A DNA stretch of 64,000 bases from Symbiodinium sp. CCMP2592 (GCA_905221615.1 CAJNDT010003402.1:548750-612749), one strand, 5' to 3'; counted from the first letter of the stretch, positions 17,543 to 28,500 are shown. The notes: generated by a model not told the origin, from the letters alone. Translations and numbers: made by a program.

Positions 17543-17665
17543 CTCGACTCGAAGCAATCATCGTCCAGGCATGCACGCGAGTCGCGGCGCTCAGTGACTA
17601 CCAGAAGGACCAATATATTTAATCAGGGTCGAAAGAATAATCGAACACCCCCCTCGCCCGGGCAG

Positions 17666-17818
17666 GAGAACAGGGACCGCAACATCCGTGCCATCCGGGC
17701 CATTGCCAAGGACGACAGTCGCATGAAGATCCCCTCCCAGGATGTCCTCGACGAAACGATGCAACTCGCATGCATTATGCCAAGTGGCTGCGAGCGAATC
17801 CAAGTCGTGCGGCAGTGA
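17666..17818 (+). CDS. Exon ENRDRNIRAIRAIAKDD (copy 2)
   Basis: This is the second copy of the exon at 293-445, identical over the coding part. It is the first segment after the RGG exon, so in the continuous copy the order RGG exon to this exon is directly visible. Confidence 0.45.
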   Translation, partial: ENRDRNIRAIRAIAKDDSRMKIPSQDVLDETMQLACIMPSGCERIQVVRQ

Positions 17819-17961
17819 TAGCACCCAGGTCCTTCACAGTTCGCTTGCCGCAGCAGTCGAGCTCGCAATCTACGATTGCTGTTCTGTTCCCTGGCATTAA
17901 TATATTATAACATGAGAGCTTACAGTTTGACTTCAACTCGCGATCTCTGCTTGGAACACAG

Positions 17962-18100
17962 GTTTCAGCTTGGTTGCTTCTATGTCAACAAGACCTCGCT
18001 GCCTCACATCGAGAAGTTGAATCGAGCCTGGAAGACAGACGTGAAGGCTAGTCAATACGCCTTTCTCGATAATATTTTCCACGATCGCCCGCTTTGATAG
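17962..18100 (+). CDS. Exon with LPHIEKLNRAWKTDVKASQY (copy 2)
   Basis: Second copy of 589-727, with an ACAG acceptor and an amphipathic helix. The same frame ambiguity applies. Confidence 0.4.
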
Positions 18101-18205
18101 GTGAACAAAAAGAAAGGATCCAACTTCTGTTGGGCCGCTCACAAAGGATTCCGGACGGCGAACGGAACTCAGGAATTACGCAAGCCTGCCTGCACTTCAC
18201 TTTGA
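18101..18205 (+). CDS. Exon VNKKKGSNFCWAAHKGFRT (copy 2)
   Basis: Second copy of 728-832. It abuts the preceding segment with no room for an intron, so at most one of the two borders is correct. Confidence 0.35.
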   Translation: MNKKKGSNFCWAAHKGFRTANGTQELRKPACTSL

Positions 18206-19602
18206 GCCCCCGTCCTCCGAGGTGGCACCGTGCATGCATCGCTGCGAACTGGAATGACCTTGAGGAGGCCAGGGTTACTTTGGAATTTTGGTTTTGGGTT
18301 TTCTCTCTACATGGAAGCCTATAGGCATTACTTAGTGCTGGGGTGCAATTGTATGGGTAGTTTCGGATTTGATAGGGTTCGCTTCGGACCTCCCAGAGTC
18401 TCTGTTTTGCTGCAGGCTTTGAATCAGCTGATTTCAGGGGTTGGGACTTTCATTCCGGAAGCCTTTGGAATCCTCAAACCTAAAGACCCTAAACCCGAAA
18501 CCCCGAAACCGTAAGTCTAGGGTCTGTGGGCTTCTACCCCAAATAGCCACCCCGTCCCGCATCAGCGAAAACATCACGATCTTGGAGATCCGTGGGAGCC
18601 CTAGGGTGTGGGTTTTATTTCAGAATTCGAATTATAAGCAGGCTTCCGAGGACTGGGGTTTCCATATGACCTGACGCTGTTCTGGGTTGATAGGTTTAAA
18701 ATAAAGGGTTTCCAGGGGGTTCTTGTCGGATCTGCTAAGGATGTCGGACTTATGGACGAGGGTATCGTAGCCCCCCTCATTCCCGATTGCTACTATGGCC
18801 TTAATGCTTCATCCTTCGAACCGGATATATAAGAACCTCAACCCAAAACCCCAAACCCAAACTTTAGGGTTTTTGTGGGTGTACACGGACGAAGTAACAC
18901 CGCCCCGCTTCAGTCCTCAGATCCATGCCCCTTGCAAAAGCCATCCATTCCCTCTTAGAATCAAGTAGATTCCAAAGGCCCAAGACCGACAACATTTAAT
19001 GTGAAGCCAGGGCCCGATTAAGATCTCCCAGGGCCATCCACGTAGATATAGTTGAAAGAAATGGTTCCTCGGATGTTGCTATAAGGATTTGGGGTGGTCC
19101 TGTATTTTCGTGTTGTGGATTTTTTTGTTTGAGCTTCGAAGTACGGTGAGATCGGGTGTGTGGGGTTTATATATAGATCGGTCCCATCTGACTTTTCGAT
19201 AAGGATATGATCCTGGCTTTACGGAAGCCTCCATTGTATCTGCCCTAGGGTTGGTGGTTCCAGGACTTAGGACTGCTTGATTTTTTTGAGGTTTTAGCTT
19301 CAAGGTTTTCGGGGCCCTAGGGTTAAAGGCTATAAGGTTGTTGGTTTAGGCTTTAGGGTTTAGTGTTTGAGGTTTAAGCTTTTGATTTAAGTTTTAGGGT
19401 TTAGTGTCTAGGGTTTTAGGTTCGGGGTTTAGGTTTTAGGGTTTAGTCTTTGGGGTTTGACTAAGGTTTTTGGTTTAGGTTTTAGGGTTTGCTGTTTAGG
19501 GTTTAAAGGCTTGAGTGTCAAGGTTTCGGGAAGAAGGATTTGGGGGCCTGAGGGTTTGAGGCCTTAGGCGCTTAGGGCTTTGCCGGATTAGGGGTTTGGA
19601 AG
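18206..19602. other. Intronic stretch with G-rich telomere-like repeats (copy 2)
   Basis: Same as 833-2229. The G-rich tract is at about 19303-19593, with a T to C difference near 19423. Confidence 0.6.
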
Positions 19603-19936
19603 GCTGGCCAGCACCCAGCTGGGCGGCGATTTTCGGGCATCCAGTGCGGCGACCCGGAGAGATTGGACGAACCTGGAGAGATCCGAGGAAAAGAACGCTT
19701 CCCGCATCGACTCAGTCGGGGACCTGGTCGAAAAGCTCTGCGAGCTCCAATTCAAGCTCGAGCTATACCAAGCCTTCAACACGGCTCGACCCCGTTCCAT
19801 TCGACACGCCTCAGATCCCACGACTCCGGACCCTATCGAGGTCATGAGCAAACAGCAGTGGGAACACCGATTCTACTGGTGGAAAACGACTGGCGACTTC
19901 GCAGCCAAGCATGATCAGCTTGAGCCTCTTGATATA
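19603..19936 (+). CDS. Large helical exon with QQWEHRFYWWKTTGDFAAKH (copy 2)
   Basis: Second copy of 2230-2563, with no difference noticed over about 111 codons. No ATG is required because it is internal. Confidence 0.6.
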
Positions 19937-20180
19937 GGGTTTAGGCCGGGTTTAGGGTTTAGGCTTTTCCTCGCTCAACCTAGGCCCTAAACCCTGACCC
20001 TTAAACCCTAACCCCTAAACCCGAACCCCTAAACCCGAACCCCTAAACCCTAAACCCTCAATCCTAATCCCTTGTAAACCCTGAACCTGAAAACCCTAGA
20101 CCGTAACCCCTAAACCCTCAACCCTAAACCCTAACCCCTAAACCCTATAAGCCATGTTGCCTTAATTCGCTTGCGGCCAG

Positions 20181-20243
20181 GCAAGCGAGACGCCGAAGAA
20201 GCCGAAGAGAGGGCGCCAGAACGATGAGGCCCGATCCTGGGAC
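20181..20243 (+). CDS. Basic short exon ASETPKKPKRGRQNDEARSW (copy 2)
   Basis: Second copy of 2808-2870. The stop-containing duplicate of this exon lies at 20726-20788. Confidence 0.45.
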
Positions 20244-20725
20244 ATTGGATTGTTTTTATGGGGTATAAGGGCTTAGGGGTGTAATTCCATTGTTTTTGGC
20301 GGGTATAAGGACCGAAGGGCTTAGGGGTACAGAGCATTTAACATTTCTGTTGTTGGTTGTGTAAGGCCTTGACACCAAGCCTTGAACCCTATACCACACA
20401 TAGCAAACTAAGGGTATGCGCCGGGAATTATTTTTATGATTATATATAAAATGATTTAGGGGGTTTTCCCGTTTAAGATATTGATACGGTTCTGGTTACG
20501 ATTTCACGAAATCGTATGAACATCGTATCAGAACCGCATCCAAACCGTATCCAAACCGTATCCAAATCGTAAACCATGTCAAAATCGTATCATAATCGTA
20601 ACCGGAAGGATCCTTGAAATCATAGCAAAACCGTAACATTAGTGTAAAAAAAATTATTCAATGAAATGCCAGTTTGCTAACACTCTGGGAGTCACAACCC
20701 TAAAGCCTTGAAACCGTTATTGCGG

Positions 20726-20788
20726 CCAGGCAGCCGACACGCCGAAGCGGCCCAAGAGCAGAAAATGAAGGAGCAGGTCCCATCCTGG
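20726..20788 (+). pseudogene. Diverged exon duplicate with in-frame stop (copy 2)
   Basis: Second copy of 3353-3415. The in-frame TGA is present in both copies, so it predates the large duplication. Confidence 0.5.
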
Positions 20789-21032
20789 GAGCAAAGGGTT
20801 CAGGGGCTTTAGGTGTGAGGTTCGGAGGATTTAGCATTTCTGGTGGTGGTGGTCTACGGCCTTCACACCAAACCTTGAACCCTTAAGCCTGTAAACCCTG
20901 CTCTTAATGATGATTAAGGTGTAGGGTTCGGATGGTGTCGCTGATGAGGGAGATGATGGCAGCCATGATGCATTGATTGACAGTTTTTTGTTACGTGAAG
21001 TTTCGCGGCTCAAATTTGCTGCTGAAGTGTAG

Positions 21033-21455
21033 GCTGCCGGATCTGGGTTTAAAGCCATGAACACTGGAGCGTACTTTCGGTGCATGGAAGCCTGGACTGA
21101 GGCTCAGAGGCAGCTCGGGCTGGTGGATCAACGCTGGTTGAGCAGCTACGCCGACGAGTTTCAGATGCTTCCTCCCGACGAGAAGAGTTGGTGGCACAAT
21201 GAGTTCCACGAGCACTTTCTGGGCTCGGGAAAGAAGGTGTCCAAACTGACGCTCCAGCTGCTCTCGCCGTTGACAGTACAAGTTCATGGACTTCAAAACC
21301 CAGAGACGATGAGCAAGCTGCTGGAAGGAATGATGGCTAGGGCCAACTGCTCACGTCATATCTGGATTCGCGAGCAATGCGATATATGGTATTCCGTGAT
21401 GTTGGAGATGCACACCATTTCTTCGTTGTGCAGCATCTTGGCTTTAATTATATAA
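21033..21455 (+). CDS. Exon MNTGAYFRCMEAWTEAQRQL (copy 2)
   Basis: Second copy of 3660-4082, with the ATG at 21057. The coding part appears unchanged. Confidence 0.6.
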   Translation, partial: AAGSGFKAMNTGAYFRCMEAWTEAQRQLGLVDQRWLSSYADEFQMLPPDEKSWWHNEFHEHFLGSGKKVSKLTLQLLSPLTVQVHGLQNPETMSKLLEGMMARANCSRHIWIREQCDIWYSVMLEMHTISSLCSILALII

Positions 21456-21514
21456 TTTTTTGTTTAATTTTAAAGATCAATACGTGAGATTTTTGCTGGA
21501 CTCTTTCATTCAGC

Positions 21515-21685
21515 ATGTGTTACTCAGGCCCGGTCTACAACATGCAATTTGCAACGGTGCAGACGATCACCCAGTTGCTGCAGCAGATGGCGCCGCCCCC
21601 TCCGCAGCAGGTGCCAGCTCCTCTAGTGCCAGTCGCACAGGGTGCACGTGGTCCTCATGGAGCAGGTCCCGCAGGACAGCCGTGA
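21515..21685 (+). CDS. Gln/Pro-rich exon MCYSGPVYNMQFATVQTITQ (copy 2)
   Basis: Second copy of 4142-4312. It is followed, as in copy 1, by two tandem 63-base EQVPQDSREKVKSD units at about 21658-21784. Confidence 0.45.
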   Translation: MCYSGPVYNMQFATVQTITQLLQQMAPPPPQQVPAPLVPVAQGARGPHGAGPAGQP

Positions 21686-22353
21686 GAAGGTGAAGAGTGA
21701 TGCCGGATTCACAGCGGTGAGGGAGCAGGTCCCACAGGACAGCCGGGAAAAGGTGAAGAGTGATGTGGGATTCACAGCGATGAGGGCTGGCAAGCTTCTA
21801 GCCGGCTGGCGTTTTCTGTGCGAGGCGTGTGAAAGGCCTCATGCAAGTCTTTTCATATCGCAAAGCGATATGACCTTAATAATCGCATTGCACCGGTGGC
21901 CGGTGCGGAATCCGGGCTATGAAAGGACGCACCTCCTAGCCCGCCGAAGGAAAAAAAGGTGTCCCATGCTGTGCTGGCTGACCCGGTGCAATCACTATTA
22001 TAGATTACCTTTTGCATCCTGCAGGACCATGCATGGTTATATATCATCCGAAACCTTGAAACCCTAGACCTGGAAGCTGGCAAATCGCCTGAACCCTGCT
22101 GCCCTTAAGCCTTGCTCTCAAAGAAGCCCTTTTGGGGGGGGGGGTGTTTACAACTCCAAAACTTAACGAAACTAGAAAGCCTCAAACTAAACCCTAAAAC
22201 CCTCAGAGAAACCCTTCTGGAAGATACTAATCCCGAAACCCCTCAAAGGACACCCTTGTGGAAGATACTAATCCCGAAACCCCTCGAAGGACACCCTTTT
22301 GGAAGATCCTAAACCCTAAACCCCTCTTAAGAGAAACCTTCGTCGCTCGCCAG

Positions 22354-22434
22354 GTCAGAAGCCAGCCGAGCCGGCCGCAGCAGATGCAGTCGCCGAAATC
22401 CTCGGAGGAGCCCGATAGCCCGAGGGAAGCCTAA
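22354..22434 (+). CDS. Short exon ending SPKSSEEPDSPREA (copy 2)
   Basis: Second copy of 4985-5065, paralogous to 24157-24237. Confidence 0.5.
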   Translation, partial: VRSQPSRPQQMQSPKSSEEPDSPREA

Positions 22435-22606
22435 AGCACGCACCAAAGCCTAGACTGATGGGTATTGGAGGCCCTTAGCCCGAACTTGTTCCAGCCCTCC
22501 ACACATATACGACATCGTCCAACCTGTCTTGAAGAAGCAGACCCAAAACCTTCAGCCCAACTGTTCTCGTGGTGTACATAATAAATAGCGGTTAACCCTG
22601 TGATAC

Positions 22607-22975
22607 ATGCTTTGCTGCAGCACTGTGCTCAAAGCCCTGGCTACTGTTGGACGGAGATCCAGCAGGTCGCTAGCTAGTGTTGGGCGGAGATCCAGCACCT
22701 CGCCTCGAGCTCTCATGGTGGGATTCACCAGAAGGGTCCGAAGAAGAAGGCGAAAAGAAAGGCTGGCTGCTGCCTTGAAGGCAACTCGGGCACTGTTTCG
22801 GGCGATCAGGGCCGTCAACAGGGAGGACAGAAGAAAGAAAGATGGTGACAAGAAGAAGGACGACGACAGCCAAACACCTGAGCAAAGAAGAGAAGACTTC
22901 CACAAGTGGTACCTTCGAGTGCTTCACCGTTTGTACAATGCAAACCAAATCCACTGGTTCGTGGAACGCAAGTGA
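22607..22975 (+). CDS. Basic Arg-rich ORF, 122 codons (copy 2)
   Basis: Second copy of 5238-5606. Compared with copy 1 it has A to C at about 22712 (Ile to Leu) and C to A at about 22723 (synonymous). Confidence 0.4.
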   Translation: MLCCSTVLKALATVGRRSSRSLASVGRRSSTSPRALMVGFTRRVRRRRRKERLAAALKATRALFRAIRAVNREDRRKKDGDKKKDDDSQTPEQRREDFHKWYLRVLHRLYNANQIHWFVERK

Positions 22976-23490
22976 TCATGAGCCGCCGACCAAAAAAGTC
23001 GCCCGTATGCTGCTTGCTGTCAAGGCATAGAGGGAGGGGGAGGGTATAGGTAGGGGTAGGGGATAGGGTTTATTTACGGTAGGGTTTAGGTGGGGTAGGG
23101 GCAGGGTACGGTCGGGTTACGGTGTGTGACGGCAAGCTCTGGCAGGACACTTGGACCTGACGCCGGGCTGCTGCAGCTGATCGCCGTTTTTCCGGTTGCT
23201 TGGGCCAGCCATTCCGGGCAAACACTAGGACCCCAAAGTAGCGTGAGATAAGCGTGAGAAGTCGTGAGAAGGCCCATCCTTGGCCTGGCCTAAGTCTAGC
23301 AAAGCTCTTAATGGAAACCGTGAGCAAACCGTGAGAAACCGTGAGAAGGTCGCCGGCCGGGTGCACAAGTGGCACGCCTGGGCACTCGCACACGTGCTTT
23401 CGGTTGTGGTTTTGTGCTCCAGCAACAGCCAGCATTTTGCTGGCGAGGGTGTTCTCTAGCTAGCAGCTTTACTTGCCGACGACGGCAGCC

Positions 23491-23676
23491 ATGGATGCCT
23501 TCTGTTTGGAGCAGCTCCTCGCCGACGGGCGCCAAGCCCGACATGCACTCCGAAAACAAAGCTCCAGGCCCGCCCGAAGCCCCAGGAAAAAAAAAAAGCC
23601 CACCTATAACGGCCAAGGAGCAGCATCGGCAGCTGCACCACTGGCACAGGCCACCGCAGTGCCTCTGTCGTCGTGA
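23491..23676 (+). CDS. Small ORF MDAFCLEQLLADGRQARHAL (copy 2)
   Basis: Second copy of 6122-6307. The frame assignment is tentative. Confidence 0.3.
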   Translation: MDAFCLEQLLADGRQARHALRKQSSRPARSPRKKKKPTYNGQGAASAAAPLAQATAVPLSS

Positions 23677-23705
23677 TCAGTTAGCACACACAGACACGCA
23701 TGCAG

Positions 23706-23773
23706 CAGGTACCCCGGAAGAGCAGCCGGTCCTGAGAAGGAAGCGAGCCAAGTCACAGGACCCCTTCCTCTAG
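23706..23773 (+). CDS. Short exon GTPEEQPVLRRKRAKSQDPF (copy 2)
   Basis: Second copy of 6337-6404. Confidence 0.35.
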
Positions 23774-23816
23774 TGTAGGGAGCACAGGAGTCGGGATCTG
23801 ATTTCCCATTGTGCAG

Positions 23817-23905
23817 GATTCCAATGCATCCACGGATGTTGCTCTGTGGTCGAAGAACCCGAAGTCTGCTGCTGCCGAACCCAAGAAGATCAAGACCAAG
23901 GACCC
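23817..23905 (+). CDS. Exon DSNASTDVALWSKNPKSAAA (copy 2)
   Basis: Second copy of 6448-6536. The A/C difference near 23940 lies downstream of it, in the presumed intron. Confidence 0.5.
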
Positions 23906-23969
23906 CCCCTCCCCCCGCATCTGTTGGTGTAGCCTAGCCCCTAAACTCTACATCCCCCCTTTGATCCAG

Positions 23970-24059
23970 GATGTTCGCCGAAGCTTGCAATCTGATCTGG
24001 AAGCTGCAGAGGCCATTGTTTTCCAAGCCTCTCGTCGCCTTGAAATTATAGCTAGACTG
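23970..24059 (+). CDS. Helical exon DVRRSLQSDLEAAEAIVFQA (copy 2)
   Basis: Second copy of 6601-6690. Confidence 0.5.
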
Positions 24060-24070
24060 CATCCTGTCAG

Positions 24071-24131
24071 GACGAGCCGGAAGCGCCGCCCGTGCCAGGG
24101 AAGGCCAAGCCCGAAACCCCAACAACCCCAG
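24071..24131 (+). CDS. Pro-rich exon DEPEAPPVPGKAKPETPTTP (copy 2)
   Basis: Second copy of 6702-6762. Confidence 0.45.
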
Positions 24132-24156
24132 ACCTTCAAACTTCGTCGCTGGCCAG

Positions 24157-24237
24157 GACACAAGCCAGCCGGGCCAGCCGCAGCAGAAGAAGTCGCCGAA
24201 ATCCTCGGAGGAGGCCGCTAGCCCGAGTGAAGCCTAA
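24157..24237 (+). CDS. Short exon with QQKKSPKSSEEAASPSEA end (copy 2)
   Basis: Second copy of 6788-6868. Confidence 0.5.
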   Translation, partial: DTSQPGQPQQKKSPKSSEEAASPSEA

Positions 24238-24377
24238 TGCCGTGGTCCGTCAGCACGCACTAAAGCCTAGACCCCGTATCGCGAATCCCAAATCGACGCC
24301 TGTGATTTCTTGCCGCAGTAGCTTTTTCTGGCTCCGCTTCTTATGTATTGGATTCCCAAAGTACAGGCCTGCCGCCA

Positions 24378-24853
24378 TGGACACTGTATCAGGTATCGCC
24401 GTCTTCTGGGATAGGATCTTCGCTTTCGCAGGCTCTTCTTATTTTTTGTCGATTATCCTCGATGAAGGGGACGACTATGATGGCAGGTGGACTGAGCACC
24501 TCACTCTCATCGAACGCAGAACCGAATACCTCTTGCATCTTTGGGGGCCTTATCATGGAATGTTTGCAGTGGCTCCTGGTGCATATACTCCATATGAACT
24601 TCGTTGGGACAATGTGATCCTGGAGGGCTGCAAACTGGATTTTGTGTTCTTCCGTACCGTGACGGCTCTGTCTTCGTCATGCTTCATATCGCTATCCGAT
24701 TATTCCGTTCCTGCATCCTTGTACTATTCTGTGCTGGGTCCACGGAATGAAGCGGAGATGCATTTCAGTTCGCCGGCATTCCAAGAGTTGCAAGTGAGAG
24801 GGGCTGTTTGTGCCATAGCCTTCCCGCCGTGTGACCTCCACACACTGGATTAA
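24378..24853 (+). CDS. ORF MDTVSGIAVFWDRIFAFAGS, 158 codons (copy 2)
   Basis: Second copy of 7009-7484. The only nearby difference (near 24315) is upstream of the ATG. Confidence 0.45.
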
Positions 24854-25324
24854 TCTGATCTGTGCGGGAGACATGTGGGAAATATCAAGAGAAGACATGA
24901 TCGTCGACAGACACGAAAAAACGTATCCCGTGCACAAGCAGTGACTGGCATTTGTAAAGACGGGTTGATGGATAAATATATTATATATTCCTGACGGACC
25001 CGAAACCTACACCCAATTGGGATCTAGCAGGCCCCCTCCAGGTAAAGAGCCATTCAATAGAGGCCCCTACATCACACCCTAAGCCCTACACCCCAAACCC
25101 CTGAACCCAAAGTCCTGAACACGGGCCCTAGCCCCAAGCCCTCTTCGATAGCTGATTCTAATAGGCCTCTACATAACCCTCGCCCCGAAGGCCTCTTGAG
25201 TTGCAAAGGTTGGAACTTGAAGGATTGAGTTTCCGGTTCGGGAAAAACCGAACGAAACCCCGAAGCCCTAGATCCTACACCCTCTTATAATACATATAAC
25301 CAACTGCAAGAAGTCGCTCTGCAG
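24854..25324. other. Intronic stretch, no gene seen (copy 2)
   Basis: Same as 7485-7955: an AT-rich patch then C-rich words. Confidence 0.5.
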
Positions 25325-26220
25325 GAAGACAGCCAGCTCGAGAAGAAGCAGACCTCGCCCAAGGATTCCCAGCAGTCTTTGATTCAAGATCCCAAACTCC
25401 AACGCAAATCGATCACTGAGCAGGAAGCCATCAAGCCCAAGAAGAAGCACACTTCGCCCCAGGATTCTAAGGAGCCTTTCAAATAAGCGATCCTTTAAAA
25501 TCCAATTAACTGCCATTCTGCAGGAAGCGAGAAAGCCCGAGCAGAAGCAGACCCCGGCGAAGAGTTCCGAGGAGCCGTTCTTTAAGATCCTTAAACTCCC
25601 AGACCAAATTACATGTGATAAGTGAGACACTCTGCAGGAAGACAGCCAGCTCGAGAAGAAGCAGACCCCGCCGAAGAGTTCCGAGGAGGCTGTATAACTC
25701 TAAGATCCCAGACTCCTGCTAAACCATATATATATATATAGTCACTCTCCAGGAAGACACCAAGCCCGAGAAGAAGAAGACCCAGGCGAAGAGTTCCGAG
25801 GAGCCTTTCTTTTAGATCCTTAGACTCCTATTGAAAATCACATGTGATAAGTCACTCTGGAGGAAGACAGCAAGCCCGAGAAGAAGCAGACCCCGCCGAA
25901 GAGTTCCCAGGAAACTTTAACTTTATAAGATCGCCCAGACTCCTACTATAAACCAGCAGATATATATAGTCACCCTGCAGGAAGACACGAAGCCCGAGAA
26001 GAAGCAGACCCCGCCGAATGAGGCTGATTCGCTTTAAGACTCCTAAATTCAATGCAAAGCAAATAGAATCGAAGCCACTCCGCAGGAAGCCGGCAAGAAC
26101 AAGAAGAAGCAGACTTCGCCGAAGGATTCCGAGGGTGCTTTCTTTAATAGCCCACACACACTGTGCACGCAGGAAGGCAGCAAATCCGAGAAGAAGCAGA
26201 CCCCGGCGAAGTCTTCCCAC
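25325..26220 (+). CDS. Array of nine 48-base exons (copy 2)
   Basis: Second copy of 7956-8849, two bases longer because an AT microsatellite in the fourth intron has one more repeat. Number, order and sequence of the exon units are unchanged. Confidence 0.65.
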
Positions 26221-26320
26221 GAGGCCCTTGTTAAAAACCCGATAGCCCCACTAGGTGCCCTCCAAAAGCCCTCTCCCTACAACCCTTGAGCCCTACATAA
26301 ACCCTAGCTGCCCGAGACAG

Positions 26321-26386
26321 GTCGCAGAGCCGCCGAAGAAGATCGCCAAGCAGGACAGACCAGATCGCATCATGGCACAGCCTTGA
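26321..26386 (+). CDS. Short basic exon VAEPPKKIAKQDRPDRIMAQ (copy 2)
   Basis: Second copy of 8950-9015. Confidence 0.4.
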   Translation, partial: VAEPPKKIAKQDRPDRIMAQP

Positions 26387-26735
26387 AAGCTCTGTTTCTC
26401 CCTGGATTGTGGTCCATGCTAGCGATGCCCAGCCGAAAACCACAAACCCTCACACCCCAAACGATTCAACCCTAAAGTCTCCAACCTCCGACTTGTCGCC
26501 GAGGATTTAAACATGCTCTCCTGCTTTGCAGGGCTTGAACCCTAAACCCTTGAACCCTTCAACCTTACAGCCAAAACCCTTGAACGCCAAACCCTCTAAA
26601 TTCTTCAACACTTAAACCCCAAACCCTTTAGCGGTAAACCTTTAAACCTGAACCCTTAACCCCAAATCCCAAAACCCCTTAACCCAAAACCCTTAAGCCT
26701 AAACCCTGAAACCCTAAACGCTTAAACCCATCCAG

Positions 26736-27033
26736 GAGGATGCTGCCGAGAGCGCCGATGATTCCTGGAGCTCCTGGTCCTGGAATGCAAGTGCCGGACA
26801 GGACAACCACTGGTGGTACGGCAACAACAGCAGCTGGTGGAGCGGGGGCTGGGAAAAGTCGTGGGAACGGCAGCCTGGGGCTTCAGGGGACAATGCAGGT
26901 GGCCAGGAGCAGCAGGAGGAGCCATCGGCAGAAGCGGATTCAAAGCAGGATGAGGCCAAGCAGGCAAAGAAGAGACAAGCCTACTTGCAGGCACATGCGA
27001 AGTGGGCCCGGTTCATGAGGAGCCTCGACAGCC
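26736..27033 (+). CDS. Trp/Gly/Asn-rich exon (copy 2)
   Basis: Second copy of 9365-9662. Here it continues into unique DNA and is followed at 27253 by the first exon of the conserved gene, so it is probably an N-terminal part of that gene. Confidence 0.6.
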
Positions 27034-27252
27034 CCTTGCACTTAATACATATCATGTCGGATATAGGCTTAAATGGGGTTTAGTGTATACCCGGTCCTGT
27101 TTGAAGACATAGGCCCACGGTCGCCGAACCAGATCGTTTCGGTGGGCGAGAATGCCAAGTCGGCTGGGGAGGGCAGCCCAAGCCTCAGACGAGATCCCAC
27201 AGTGTACTGATGATCACTTATATTAAATTAATGTTGGGCTTTGCTGTTCCAG

Positions 27253-27501
27253 GACTCACCTGTCTGCACTATCTCTTCGAGTCCTGGTGCAATGCCGAGG
27301 GCGATTGGCGAAAGTCCTGTGTCTACGTAAACGTGTGCTCGAAGAACACCAAAACTCGGAAGGGAGTCAAAAAGTGGCTTACTTTCCAAGAGTTGGTCAG
27401 CAAGCTTGGAGAGACAGTGGCCGAAGCCATAGTGGAGCACAAGCGGTCCGTGAAAGACTCTGCCGAAGTCAGGGATCATCCCGATTGTCCGGGGGTCAAG
27501 G
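27253..27501 (+). CDS. Exon with FESWCNAEGDW and KKWLTFQELVSKLGET
   Basis: It is open after a TTCCAG acceptor. It reads LTCLHYLFESWCNAEGDW, a basic stretch SKNTKTRKGVKKW, then LTFQELVSKLGETVAEAIVE and HKRSVKDSAEVRDHPDCPG. From memory, the pattern F..W...EG.W, followed by KKW.T...L...G, then HP..PG, recurs in many unannotated dinoflagellate proteins. This is recollection, not a search result. The function is unknown. I take it as the N-terminal conserved exon of the gene that continues to 32423. Confidence 0.65.
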
Positions 27502-27591
27502 CTTGTGTTACATTTGTCTATTTTTATACCTAAGTCCTACCAACCCAGCCGTACACATTGCACCTTGCAATTTCTAGCCGCCTGCTACCAG

Positions 27592-27702
27592 GAGGCCCAG
27601 CAATTCTGGGTCCTTGACTCCGAGGCGGAGGAGGATATCCAAGAGGATTGGATTTCCAGGCTTCTCACGGTGTCCGAAGACGGCGGTTCCCCGAACAGAG
27701 GC
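27592..27702 (+). CDS. Acidic exon EAQQFWVLDSEAEEDIQEDW
   Basis: It starts GAG after a TACCAG acceptor and reads EAQQFWVLDSEAEEDIQEDW then ISRLLTVSEDGGSPNR. It continues the acidic segment that follows the HPDCPG motif. The frame is open further into a basic tail (KYPKGRAAKAKAG) that may be the following linker. Confidence 0.6.
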
Positions 27703-28082
27703 TGCAATCGACGAGTGAAGTACCCCAAGGGCCGTGCTGCTAAGGCCAAGGCAGGCCCAGGGAAACCTATACACCCCAAAGCACGAAACCTAAACCTGAG
27801 ACCCTTTCGCCCTGGAAACCTTAAGCCCCAGAAGCTCTAAAGCCCCAAACCCGGAATTCCATAATCAAACCCTCGTGAAGTTCCCGTCCTAGGGTTTAGG
27901 GCTTCTGTTTTTTAGGGATCAGTGTTTGGGGCAGCACAGGTTTATGGTGTTAGGGCTTCCAGTTTAAGGCTTCGGTGTCAGGTTCATGACAAGACGGGTT
28001 CATGTTATAAATGGGGTGTGCCCTTAGGCCTTAGGCCTCCGAAAACCAACAGAAATCCGAAAGACCTGTCCTGCTTCACCAG

Positions 28083-28173
28083 GCGAAGGGCAAAGCAGCC
28101 GCGACGCGGAAGCCGAAGGCCTTGGAGGGCCCGCCGGATGTCATGAAAGATGCCGAGAAGGCCAGAGATTCAG
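28083..28173 (+). CDS. Linker exon AKGKAAATRKPKALEGPPDV
   Basis: It starts GCG after a CACCAG acceptor and reads a basic linker then MKDAEKARDS before an AG|GTGCAT donor. Both borders are canonical. Confidence 0.6.
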
Positions 28174-28231
28174 GTGCATTACAGGGGGTCGTCTAGGCCA
28201 ATTATGCTGCTGCCAGATCCCTGGATTGCAG

Positions 28232-28351
28232 GCTGTTCAAACGGCGAACAATCGCATCCAGTATGTGGGAAAGCTCACTATGAAGTCGCCGGAGCTGGCC
28301 GACATGTCCCTCGTGACCAATCTCTTGCCCTTAACTTTCAAATGTGTCCCA
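28232..28351 (+). CDS. Helical exon AVQTANNRIQYVGKLTMKSP
   Basis: It starts GCT after a TTGCAG acceptor and continues ELADMSLVTNLLPLTFK. It is a soluble helical segment. The donor is near CCAG|GTTC. Confidence 0.6.
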
Positions 28352-28397
28352 GGTTCAACCCTAAACCCTATGCCCCGAAATCTTTGGGTCTCTGGAG

Positions 28398-28500
28398 GTC
28401 CGATGTGCTCCGCAAAGCCTACCTGGACGACTTGCAGATCAAAAGCAAGGAGGTGTGCAAGATGCGAAACCGCCTGCAGAGCTTCATCGACGCTGGCAAG
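28398..28500 (+). CDS. Coiled-coil exon LRKAYLDDLQIKSKEVCKMR
   Basis: It is bounded by a TGGAG acceptor and an AAG|GTCTGG donor. It encodes SDVLRKAYLDDLQIKSKEVC then KMRNRLQSFIDAGK. It is paralogous to the exon at 13572, which indicates that part of this gene was duplicated upstream. Confidence 0.65.

Larger units (their letters stand above)
17375..27057. repeat. Copy 2 of the >=9.7-kb duplication
   Basis: It matches 1-9686 nearly base for base. Unlike copy 1, it continues without a gap into unique sequence at 27058 and begins inside a continuous exon at its left edge. Copy 2 is therefore the better-supported placement. Confidence 0.97.
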
